DNA from: Nephromyces sp. MM_2019 | Lineage: Eukaryota > Apicomplexa > Aconoidasida > Nephromycida | DNA length: 16,852 nucleotides | Direction: 5' to 3' | Assembly: GCA_015657535.1 (NCBI GenBank) | Contig: JADHZB010000640.1 | Coordinates: forward strand, 1-16,852 | Shown: piece by piece, positions 1-8,720 of the stretch | Position numbering within the stretch: the stretch's first letter is position 1 | Layout of the letters: each line of letters starts with the position of its first letter | The notes under the pieces: generated by a model | What the model was told of the DNA's origin: nothing | The model's input: only the letters and a program-made list of their open reading frames with translations | Database searches by the model: none | Program-made: the position numbers and the translations under genes

Positions 1-551
1 ATATATATTCGAAGACTATCTTTATTTAAACATAATTAATAATATAAATATATATCAATTGTATGTATATGATTAAATATAATTAATAATTTTTGAAATT
101 TTGTTAAATAATTTAAAATAAACGAATTTTCCCCCATATTATTTATAATATAAGTGATAGAAGGGGATGATGTATTTCATTTGTGTGTGTAGGAATTAGT
201 AATGAAACTATTTTTTTGTGTGTATATAATGTCATTTCAATATATATATATAAATATTTATGGTGCGGTTTTAGTAATGTGTGTTTATGTGTAAATATTG
301 ACGATTAGGAAATATGCGTGTATAAATCTATTTTGAGAATTCGGTAATATATGTGTATAAATATATTATGAATTCAGTAATAAATATTTATATATTACGA
401 GTTTATTAATGTATGTGTGTATTTATATATATATATATATATATATATTGAGATTTCAGTAATTTGTGCGTGTGTGTGTGTGTGTGTAATTTGGGAGGTA
501 AGTTTATATAAAGAATTCATACATTTTTTCATTGTTAACTTTACAAAAATT
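1..551. repeat. AT/GT-rich spacer with a diverged tandem motif, downstream of cytochrome b5
   Basis: No exon could be supported here on either strand. The stretch holds (TA)n runs (about 425-448), a (GT)n run (about 469-487) and six diverged copies of a motif close to GAATTCAGTAAT followed by TGTGTRTAAATATAT. The cores lie near 192, 267, 335, 370, 399 and 450. It lies immediately 3' of the minus-strand cytochrome b5 gene, so it should contain that gene's 3' UTR and polyadenylation region. Confidence 0.6.
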
Positions 552-1623
552 TTAATTGTTTTTAGCGATAGTAAAATAATAAACAAGTGAACTTATCAAA
601 CCTACTATAATTGCGCCAATTAAATATAAAGACATTGGTGTGTTGTTGGCCGCCTATATACAAATTATATAAACATACATATATATATACAAACTATATA
701 CACACACAAGTATATATGTATAAACTATATACACACGCACATATGTAAGCACAAACAATATATATATATATATTGTATAGACTTTAATAAATATCTAATT
801 CATTGAATAATTGAAATAAAAATGTAACCTGGGTTTGTTTAGTGGATTTCTTTACTGTTTGAGAAGTTGTCTTTGTTTGCGTGTGTGTTTGTGTTTTATT
901 TTCTGTGTGTGTACTCTGTTTAAAACGTGGTTGTTTGTTTGCACCTTTTGCTTTGTTTTCATAACCTTCTAATACACCAATTTCATATTTGAGTGCCAAA
1001 TCTTTTGCACCTAAGCTATGATGGTTATCTTCAAAATCATCTGTTGCATCCTTTCCTATATAAAAAAATATATGCACACACATTAAAAATATACATACAC
1101 ACACACATATTGAAAATATATACACACACACACATATTGAAAATTTATACAAACACACACACATTGAAAATATATGCACACACACACATGTTGAAAACTT
1201 ATACAAACACATGCATATAGAAAATATATACATCTACATATTTAAATATATAAAAGTAAATAAAATAGGTAAATACATATTTGAGTGTAATAAATATTAG
1301 TTAATTATTTGTAAATATATATATATATATGTGTATATATTTATGTGTATATATTTATGTGTATATATTTATGTGTGTATATATTTATGTATATATATTT
1401 ATGTGTGTGTGTGTATGTATATATATTTATGTGTGTGTGTGTGTAGATATATACCACCACATTCAAGGATAATATCAGGGCCACCAGGATGTATATTTAA
1501 ATAATCAGTAATATCATAAACCATCCCATGAATTACAATCCAACAACTTTCTTCTGTGCTATGTTGACTTAATTCTTCGTGTGTAATTATGTTTTTATAT
1601 ATATCGCTTGTTTCTTCACTCAT
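552..1623 (-). CDS. CYB5: Tail-anchored cytochrome b5 (3 exons, 165 aa)
   Basis: Haem electron carrier, expected on the cytosolic face of the ER, that donates electrons to desaturases and other membrane oxidases. Exons on the minus strand are 1623-1455, 1055-829 and 653-552 (stop TAA at 554-552). Introns are 399 nt (phase 1) and 175 nt (phase 0), both GT..AG. Residues 10-87 form the b5 domain. The first haem ligand is His45 in IHPGG, the second is His69 in the NHHS motif, and KDATDDFED follows the first intron. Residues 98-132 are a Lys/Thr/Gln/His linker partly encoded by CA repeats. Exon 3 supplies a single hydrophobic helix (about 139-162) and a short KNN tail, which is classic C-terminal anchoring. 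The start at 1623 was chosen because it gives MSEE directly before the conserved domain; an in-frame Met at 1668 would only add a low-complexity Tyr/Ile stretch. Family assignment is very secure; the partner enzyme is unknown. Confidence 0.93.
1076..1232 (-). repeat. 27-bp tandem repeat in cytochrome b5 intron 1
   Basis: On the plus strand the unit is close to CACACACATATTGAAAATAT. The TTGAAAA core recurs with its G at 1112, 1139, 1166, 1193 and (as TAGAAAA) 1220, an exact 27-bp period. The array occupies the 3' part of intron 1, next to the acceptor at 1057-1056. Because 27 is divisible by three, it makes a spurious open frame on the plus strand. Confidence 0.85.
1320..1446 (-). repeat. GT/TA microsatellite in the 5' part of cytochrome b5 intron 1
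   Basis: The plus strand shows repeated blocks of GTGTATATATTTAT running up to the donor site at 1454, so the transcript reads CA-rich here. The 3' part of the same intron reads GT-rich in the transcript, so the two arms could pair. Confidence 0.7.
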
Positions 1624-2304
1624 TTTGTTTATATTTATATATATATATATATAATTATACACACACACAATAATGCATGTAAATATCTAGTGTGTTGTGT
1701 TTGTAATTTAGTACGAGTAGTATTGTGTAGGTAATTTTGTATGTGTGTAGCGTTGTGTATGTAAATTTGTGTGTGTAGTGTTGTGTTTGTAATTTTGTGT
1801 GTGTGTCGTGTTGTGATTGTAGAATGTATAATGTGTATAGCGTGGTGTAGTTTAGTGATTGTGGAATGTGTAGTGAAGTAAGTAGAGAGTGTAGAGTGTG
1901 TTGATATATTAAATGAATTTGTATAACTACTGATATAACAATTGATTAGTGATTATGTGTATAGGTATATATGTATATGTAGCTGTATGTATATAAATTC
2001 ACAAAGTTTATTTTAATTAATTATATATATATATATATATATATAATTATAGGAGTGTGTGTATGGAGATAGATGTTTGATGTGTAAGTATGTAATTTAT
2101 ATGTGTGTGTGTATAATTTATGTGTATATATGGCTATGTAGATTGATTATACAAATAGAGATGTGTGTAACAGATTATATTAAGTGTATATGATGTGAAT
2201 AGAAAAAATCATGTGTATGTGGTAAAATTTCAATTGTATGTAAGATTTTCAATTTGTCAATGTTTGTATATGTATGTGTGTGTTTGTGTGTGTGTATATA
2301 TGTG

Positions 2305-2610
2305 ATATGAAAATAAAAATAACAGTTTAAATATATGATACAAAATCTATTTTCTATAACATAAGTTTTGTAAATAGGAAATTTTGTATATTCCTGTTGT
2401 GTAAGTCAAATTGTAAGAAATAAATTATGTTGTGTGTGTGTGTGTATGTATGTATATTTGTATGTGCGAGTGTGTGTGTATTTGTGTGTAATATGAAAAT
2501 AAAAATAACAGTTATGATTATGAAGTAAAATCTACTTTCATAATCATAGATTTTGGAAATAGAGAAATGTGTATAATTGTATTTTGTAGGTCAAATTGTA
2601 AGTAATATAT
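2305..2610 (+). repeat. Diverged direct repeat, period about 186 bp, with a hairpin in copy 2
   Basis: Copy 1 begins at 2305 and copy 2 at 2491. Both open with ATATGAAAATAAAAATAACA and both end with a GTARGTCAAATTGTAAG block (2401 and 2586). In between they share a readable but diverged middle, including AAAATCTA and AAATAG. In copy 2 the segment 2514-2527 is complementary to 2533-2547 except for one bulged base, around a 5-nt loop. No protein frame is supported. Confidence 0.7.
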
Positions 2611-3194
2611 TTTGAAGTTGACAATATAGATAAACTCAAATTGATAAGAAAAATATTTGTGCGTCAATGCGCTATAATATAATCAATGAAGATAATTAAT
2701 TGCTCAATGAAGCTAATACACACACATAAATTTGTAAAATATTGTTATTTACATGTATACTTGTGTTTATTTATAAAATTATACCCAGATATCAACACAC
2801 AAATAACTCATCTACATCTATTATATATACACATACATATATATTCAAATTATATAATATACACAGGAACATACGCATATATATATAATCATTACATAGT
2901 CCATATACACACACAGGAACACAGTACATAAACAGTTATAAATTAACTAGTACACACTTTATACGCGTCACACAAATTTACATAATTAACATAAATAAAG
3001 ATACGCTACACATACACATAAAACTATGAGTTATTTCTTATTATAATATAGCTACGTAGTAATATGTTGACTAGATTCATATAAGATACTACACACAGCA
3101 TATATACACATAAGATAACACACAGGGCAAACTCGTGATTCTACTACACATACACACATAAAATACACACAACACAATAGCTTTGCCATACACA

Positions 3195-3345
3195 CACACA
3201 CATATCCACACACATACATATTAACACACATATACACACACACACATATTGACACACATATACACACACACACATATTGAAACACATATACACACACACA
3301 CATATTGACACACATATACTCACACATACATATTGACACACATAC
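3195..3345. repeat. 28-bp CA-rich tandem repeat upstream of allantoinase
   Basis: Units resemble CACACACACATATTGACACA. The marker base of the TTGACA core falls at 3251, 3279, 3307 and 3335, with a TTAACA variant at 3223, an exact 28-bp period. Cys/Val-rich open frames on the minus strand across this array are repeat translations, not genes. Confidence 0.85.
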
Positions 3346-3528
3346 ACACATACAACACACACACAACACACATACAAACACACATACACACACACATATA
3401 AACATATATACACATACACATTGAACAAGAGTAAAAATATAAATACTTGGTAAATCTTTTAAAGTGTGTAATAAATCTACTAATTAAGAACTTCTTATTA
3501 AAATTTATAATAAAAATTTATCAGGAAA

Positions 3529-6500
3529 ATGTCGGAATATAAACTTAATTCAACAAAACGTGATTTTGTTGGATATGGCTCATCCACACCTAAACCAAAC
3601 TGGCCTAACAATGCAAGAGTTGCTATATCCTTTGTTATTAATTACGAAGAAGGTAACAAACTAAATTATTTTATATATACACACACATATACATATACTT
3701 TGGTACATATTTTTATTGGTATACACATACATTTTGTTATTTGTTTTTAACACATACACTGTAGTACATGTTTTTATTGGTCTACACACACTATTTTATG
3801 TGATTTTTATTTGTATACACACACACATATATATATACAACACTCCACTTACTATACCTCTTTACCCTATCTTAACAATTACCTCTCAATAATTCACACA
3901 CACTAGTAAAACTCACATACCCATAAACAATCCCAAATGACCATACACACCACACCCCTAACCCACATCACTTATTTATCCATACTAAACCCTATTACAT
4001 CTACACATACCCCTACCCACAGTCTCACACACACATCAATACACACCTTACTCACATCCCTAAACAACCACATGGCCTTCACACACAACTACACATATGC
4101 ACACATACCTCCACCCCCTCTTACACATTTCTACAACATCTTGCACTCCACTTTACACACCTGCACCCATCTGACACACCGTTTTCTACCTACACACACA
4201 TCCCTCTATCACCCTAAAAACATACCCCCACCCACTCACCCTACTACACACATATCTTCACACACCCACTTACACATACATACCTACACACACACCTACA
4301 CAGACATACCTACACACACACCTTAGGGGCAGAATCATGTATACTGTTTGGTGATCCAAATTCTGAACATTTACTGAGTGAAATAATTGGGGCTACACCT
4401 TTGAAATCACAAAGAAATCTTAATATAGAATCATTATATGAGTATGGTAGTAGGGCTGGTTTTTATCGTTTACACACAGCCTTTATTAAAAGGGGTATAC
4501 CTTACACATCTTATGCATGTGGAAGGGCTTTGGAAGAAAATGAAACAGCTCGTGAAATGATGGTTAATTTTTGCACATTTGTTACATATGATTTATAAAT
4601 ATACATTTATCCTTGATATTGTTTTACACATATTTTTTATTTCTTCAATTATACAGACACCTTTCATCTAATTATATATACGCACATTTCATCTAATTAA
4701 ATACACACACATTTCATCTAATTATATATCCACACATTTATCTAATTATATACACACACATTTCATCTAATTATATATCCACACATTTATCTAATTATAT
4801 ACATATACATTTTATCTATTTATATATCCACACATTTATCTAATTATATACACATACATTTTATCTATTTATATACTCACATTTAATTTATTGTATACAC
4901 GTATTCGATGTATCATTATTTCACACACACATCTTAATTTACTAATCTATCAAACACACACACACACTATTCTGAAAATTATAGCGCCATCCTCTGTGTG
5001 AAGTAGCTAGCCATGGCTACCGATGGTTAGACTATCAAAACATCGATGAAATGACCGAACGAAATCACATACAAAAATCATGTGAACTTCATAAAAAGTG
5101 GTATAATCAAGACTCTATAGGTGTGTGTATTAGTGTGTGTGTATGAGTGTGTGTGTATTTTTGTGTGTGTATTTTTGTGTGTGTATGTGTGTATGTATTT
5201 GGGTGTGTGTATGAGTGTATGTATTTGTGTATGTGTATTGGTGTGAGTGTATTGGTGTGAGTGTATTGATGTGAGTATATTGGTGTTTGTGTATTGGTGT
5301 GAGTGTATTGGTGTTTGTGTATTTGTATGAGTGCATTGGTGTTTGTGTGTTCGTGTGTGTATTTTGAATAATTTATATATCTTATTTTGACGAATATCGT
5401 GATATATACCTAGATTTGTTTATTATCACATACACACAAGAATCTAGAAACATCAAATCATACATTATAAATCACCTGCATACACATAGACACTTATAAA
5501 TACATTTCCACCCACACACCTACATATACACAACACACCAACATACAGTCACACATACCACAAACACTTAACCTCACACACACACACATACATATATATA
5601 TATATTAATTCTAAGGCTTCTATCAAGGGAAACCGAGTATAAACACAGTACGAATATTAGCAGAGAGTGAAAATATTTTTTATTGCAACGATACATATGC
5701 AGACGATCTCCCCTATTTTAATTATGATTATAATAGGCCCTTATTGATGATACCTTACACACTTGATGTGAATGATATGAGATTTGTTACTCCTCAAGTA
5801 AAACATATTACACACTTGAAAATTGGTTTAGGCTGATCAGTTTTTCTTGTGTGTATGTGTGTGTGCATAATATATATAAATGCTTGAAGATATGCTTAGG
5901 GTTATTTTTGTATGTGTGCGTTTATAATATTTATAAATGTTTAAATACGTGTTTTGAGTTATTTTTATTTGTTGTGTGTGTGTTTATAACATATGTATAT
6001 TCCTTAAAATGCGTTTAGGGTTATTTTTGTATGTTGTTTGTATGTGCATAATATATATATATATATATACAATGTATATATAAACAAGTGAATTTTTTTA
6101 TGATTGTATATATATATACACATAGGGATTTCATACAAGTGAACAATTCTTCCAATATTTGAAAGACACGTTTGACACTCTTTATGAAGAGGGAGCTGAT
6201 TCTCCCAAAATGATGAGCGTTGGTTTACACTGCCGAATAATTGGTAGCTCTATCTGCATACACATTCATATATATATATATATATATATATATCATACAT
6301 ATTTAGCCCTTATCTACACTCACACATAGACACACACATGTACTTATACATATATATATATATACATATATTAACTTACTATTTATCCATACCTACACAC
6401 ATACACACACAACATATATGCACACAACACACATACACACACAACATATATGCACACAACACACATACACACACAACATATATGCACACAACACACATAC

Positions 6501-6912
6501 ACACACAACATATATGCACACAACACACATACACACACAACATATATGCACACAACACACATACACACACAACATATATGCACACAACACACATACACAC
6601 AACATACACAAAACATATATACACACAGCACACATACATACACAGAACATATACATACACAACACACATAACACACAACACAAACAAACACATGCACACA
6701 AAACATATATTCAATCAGCACATATACATACCAAACACACACACAAATGCACACACACATGCACACACACATATACTATAGGCCACCCAGGTCGATTCCC
6801 TGGCCTTACTAAATTTTTTGATTATTTAAAAAATTTCGAAAACAAAATTTGGATTTGTCAGAGAAGTGAAATTGCAAAATTTTGGTATTCGAATTTCCCT
6901 CCCAAAAAATAA
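3529..6912 (+). CDS. puuE: PuuE-type allantoinase, polysaccharide-deacetylase fold (6 exons, 308 aa)
   Basis: Hydrolyses allantoin to allantoate in purine degradation; PuuE enzymes are a metal-independent branch of the NodB/polysaccharide deacetylase superfamily. Exons are 3529-3652, 4327-4562, 4985-5120, 5616-5797, 6126-6243 and 6782-6912. Introns are 674, 422, 495, 328 and 538 nt in phases 1, 0, 1, 0, 1, all GT..AG. Family signatures run in order: RDFVGYG (11-17), NYEEG (38-42, where metal-dependent deacetylases have TFDDG), EYGSRAG (80-86), SHGYRWLDYQN (129-139), DDLPYF (195-200), PYTLDVNDMRF (212-222), MMSVGLHCR (255-263) and GRFPGLTKFFDY (269-280). The length matches the family (about 300-320 aa). 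There is no signal peptide, membrane segment or SKL-like peroxisomal tail. An AATAAA hexamer overlaps the stop codon. The family call is very secure; the precise substrate rests on that similarity. Confidence 0.93.
3653..4326 (+). repeat. CA-rich intron 1 of allantoinase
   Basis: This 674-nt intron (GTAACA..CCTTAG) becomes nearly pure C/A/T with recurrent ACACAC between about 3830 and 4325. A 129-residue His/Thr/Pro-rich open frame inside it has no domain-like composition and ends at the acceptor. It is treated as intron. Confidence 0.8.
4660..4882 (+). repeat. 24-25-bp minisatellite in allantoinase intron 2
   Basis: About nine units of TTTCATCTAATTATATACAC and variants repeat every 24-25 bp between the donor at 4563 and the acceptor at 4984. 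Two unit types (CATTTCATCTAATT and CATTTATCTAATT) partly alternate, suggesting amplification of a roughly 49-bp dimer. Confidence 0.85.
5121..5348 (+). repeat. GT-rich 5' arm of allantoinase intron 3, with a 14-bp tandem repeat
   Basis: The donor is itself the start of the GT repeat (GTGTGTGTATTAGTG). Eight consecutive 14-bp units close to GTGTATTGGTGTGA run from 5233 to 5344. The rest of the intron up to 5615 turns CA-rich (about 5427-5588), giving complementary arms. Confidence 0.85.
6400..6602 (+). repeat. 32-bp minisatellite in allantoinase intron 5
   Basis: Six near-identical units contain CAACATATATGCACACAACA. The ATATATG core ends at 6420, 6452, 6484, 6516, 6548 and 6580, an exact 32-bp spacing. 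Since 32 is not divisible by three and the unit lacks stops in most frames, the array creates long open frames on both strands. None of them is a gene. There are no unique spacers, so it is not a CRISPR array. Confidence 0.92.
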
Positions 6913-7082
6913 AATTAAATTACAAATTAAATACAAATTAGACACATTTTTTAGTTACACATAAACACATTTTATAATAATAAAAGTTGATGTAAATTAT
7001 GACTATAGTTCAATCTATTGAAATGTGTGTGTTTAGGCATATTAACAATTTGACAATATAAGAATTTCCTATAATACACTGT

Positions 7083-7085
<3 letters not shown>

Positions 7086-7125
<40 letters not shown>
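7086..7125. repeat. (TA)20 microsatellite
   Basis: Uninterrupted alternating TA of about 40 bases, the longest pure dinucleotide run in the window. Confidence 0.9.
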
Positions 7126-7128
<3 letters not shown>

Positions 7129-8040
7129 GTGTGTCTGTATATATATATGTATTTATATATGAGTACGTGTAGTGTGTATATATAGTATATATTTGTGTGA
7201 GTAATTGTTGTAAAAAGTTAATTAAATTTCAAAAATTATATAGATAAAACATAAATGGAATTATTTTACACGATTCTTTTTATAAACCTATTTACGTTTT
7301 ATGGGCTATAATGTGAATATTTTAACTAAATGATCCATTTGTGTTTGAATGATAAACTATTTATACATATTATGTGTGTGTGTATATATGTACTATATAA
7401 TAAATCTATTGATAGGGTACCAAAATTTATGTTATATATATATATATATATTTAAATATTAGGTGTTATATACAAAGCAATTTTCTACCTTCATCTACGC
7501 ATCGATTACATTATAAAAACTTTATAATTCTTACACATAAACGCACAGATATAACAAACAACACATTATTAATTACTGAAATACACAACAGATAACGTAT
7601 TTAATTCTGAAATACAAATTTTTTATATTTATACAAAGAAAATTAAGATACTTTAATATTTTTGGATAGAATTTAAAGTTCAGATATCTCAAATTTTGTA
7701 TATATTTAAATGTGTGTATGGATATATATATATATGTTTGTATATATATATGCTGTGTGTAATTATACATGTGTAAATATAAAAGTAAATGCTTGTGTGT
7801 GCTTAAGATTATAAATAAATCTATATATTTATATTCGACTCAATGTGAGGGTGTATTATGTACGTTTATACTCTTTATATTTATTTGTATATCACTACTT
7901 GTGTATGTTTATATATAACCTTGTGTATACACGTAAACACTTTGTATATATATAGCTATATAATAGTATAAATAACATTTCCTATGTGCATGTGTAAGAA
8001 TATCATATAAGTTATATATTACATATATGTATATCTTCAC

Positions 8041-8059
8041 AAGCATAATGTATATGCTT
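8041..8059. repeat. Short inverted repeat
   Basis: AAGCATA at 8041-8047 and TATGCTT at 8053-8059 form a perfect 7-bp stem around a 5-nt loop. A further CTAAGCATAA copy lies at 8111-8120. Confidence 0.6.
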
Positions 8060-8123
8060 AAAACCTGAAATAATATTTGAAATCATTTTATTTATTAACA
8101 TTATGATATTCTAAGCATAAAAA

Positions 8124-8144
8124 CATATGTATAATATACATATG
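8124..8144. repeat. Inverted repeat with 9-bp arms
   Basis: CATATGTAT (8124-8132) and ATACATATG (8136-8144) are perfect reverse complements separated by AAT. In AT-rich DNA such palindromes arise by chance, but this one lies about 580 bp upstream of the lectin start. Confidence 0.55.
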
Positions 8145-8319
8145 ATTACGAAAATATAATCACAATATATATATATATATATATATGTATGTATAGACTT
8201 ATAAAAGCAAGGAGACACAAACGTTATATATATATATTTTTATCCCGAAAGTTGAGTTACTATTACAAAACAATTTGGAGAAGTAGTAAGTAATAAGACA
8301 CTTATACCAAACAGCTGTT

Positions 8320-8357
<38 letters not shown>

Positions 8358-8720
8358 ACAATAAGATAGATATCTACACATTAACATAGTTTAAATAGTA
8401 TTGTATGAAAATAATAAATCAAAGTAAGGAGTGAAAACAGTATATATCAAGCTTTTTTTAAATATACGATATTTCAAAAGAATTTTTAAATTTTAAGTTT
8501 ACATTTTTTTGACTGTACGTTCATTAAAAAGAATTATTATTTTTGACAAATTATTACATTTTATTATTTAATAAACTTTTTTAATTTTTTTTTTCGGAAA
8601 TTTTTTTTTTTAACATTCCAAATAAACTTAATTAAATTGTTTAATTTACTTATTTTTTATAGTTTGTAATCTATACAAAAATTACAAACAAATACGAAGA
8701 TTAATCCATATCATAAGAAA

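Larger units (their letters stand above)
1624..3528. promoter_or_regulatory. Divergent intergenic region between cytochrome b5 and allantoinase
   Basis: About 1.9 kb lies between two divergent start codons, so both promoters must lie here. No exon could be supported. The plus strand is GT-rich from about 1640 to 2480 and turns CA-rich from about 2700 to 3430, with a sharp switch near 2640-2700. The middle holds a diverged 186-bp direct repeat (listed separately). The last 100 bases before the allantoinase ATG are plain AT-rich sequence without dinucleotide repeats. No TATA box or operator can be called with confidence in such AT-rich sequence. Confidence 0.55.
6913..8720. other. AT-rich spacer between allantoinase and the lectin gene
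   Basis: No exon supported by a protein motif was found on either strand. Contents include a (TA)20 run at about 7086-7125, other TA runs near 7437-7452, 8165-8186 and 8331-8356, and short hairpins (listed separately). An AAACAGCTGTTT palindrome lies at 8309-8320, about 400 bp before the lectin ATG. The last 250 bases are rich in poly-T and poly-A tracts. The region should hold the allantoinase 3' UTR and the lectin promoter. Confidence 0.6.

Noticed and set aside
1624..1668. In-frame upstream Met extending cytochrome b5 by 15 residues
   Set aside because: The extension is a Tyr/Ile/Asn stretch from TATATA repeat; the Met at 1623 directly precedes the domain.
2686..2931. 81-residue open frame on the plus strand
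   Set aside because: Tyr/His/Thr low complexity from TATA/CACA sequence with no motif; treated as intergenic.
3052..3428. Two overlapping Cys/Val/Tyr-rich minus-strand open frames
   Set aside because: CA repeat read antisense; no start context, domain or splice support.
3937..4326. 129-residue His/Thr/Pro-rich open frame
   Set aside because: Lies wholly in allantoinase intron 1 and ends at its acceptor; composition follows ACAC/CCAC repeats.
6400..6602. Possible CRISPR array
   Set aside because: The repeats are directly contiguous with no unique spacers, lie in an intron and consist of CA/TA sequence.
6338..6912. Long His/Thr-rich (plus) and Cys/Val-rich (minus) open frames
   Set aside because: They are translations of the 32-bp intron array. 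Only the last part (6782-6912) of one plus-strand frame is real, as exon 6 of the allantoinase.
7573..7770. 65-residue minus-strand open frame
   Set aside because: Ile/Tyr/Asn-rich, partly TATATA-derived, no motif and no splice-linked neighbours; could not be supported as a gene.
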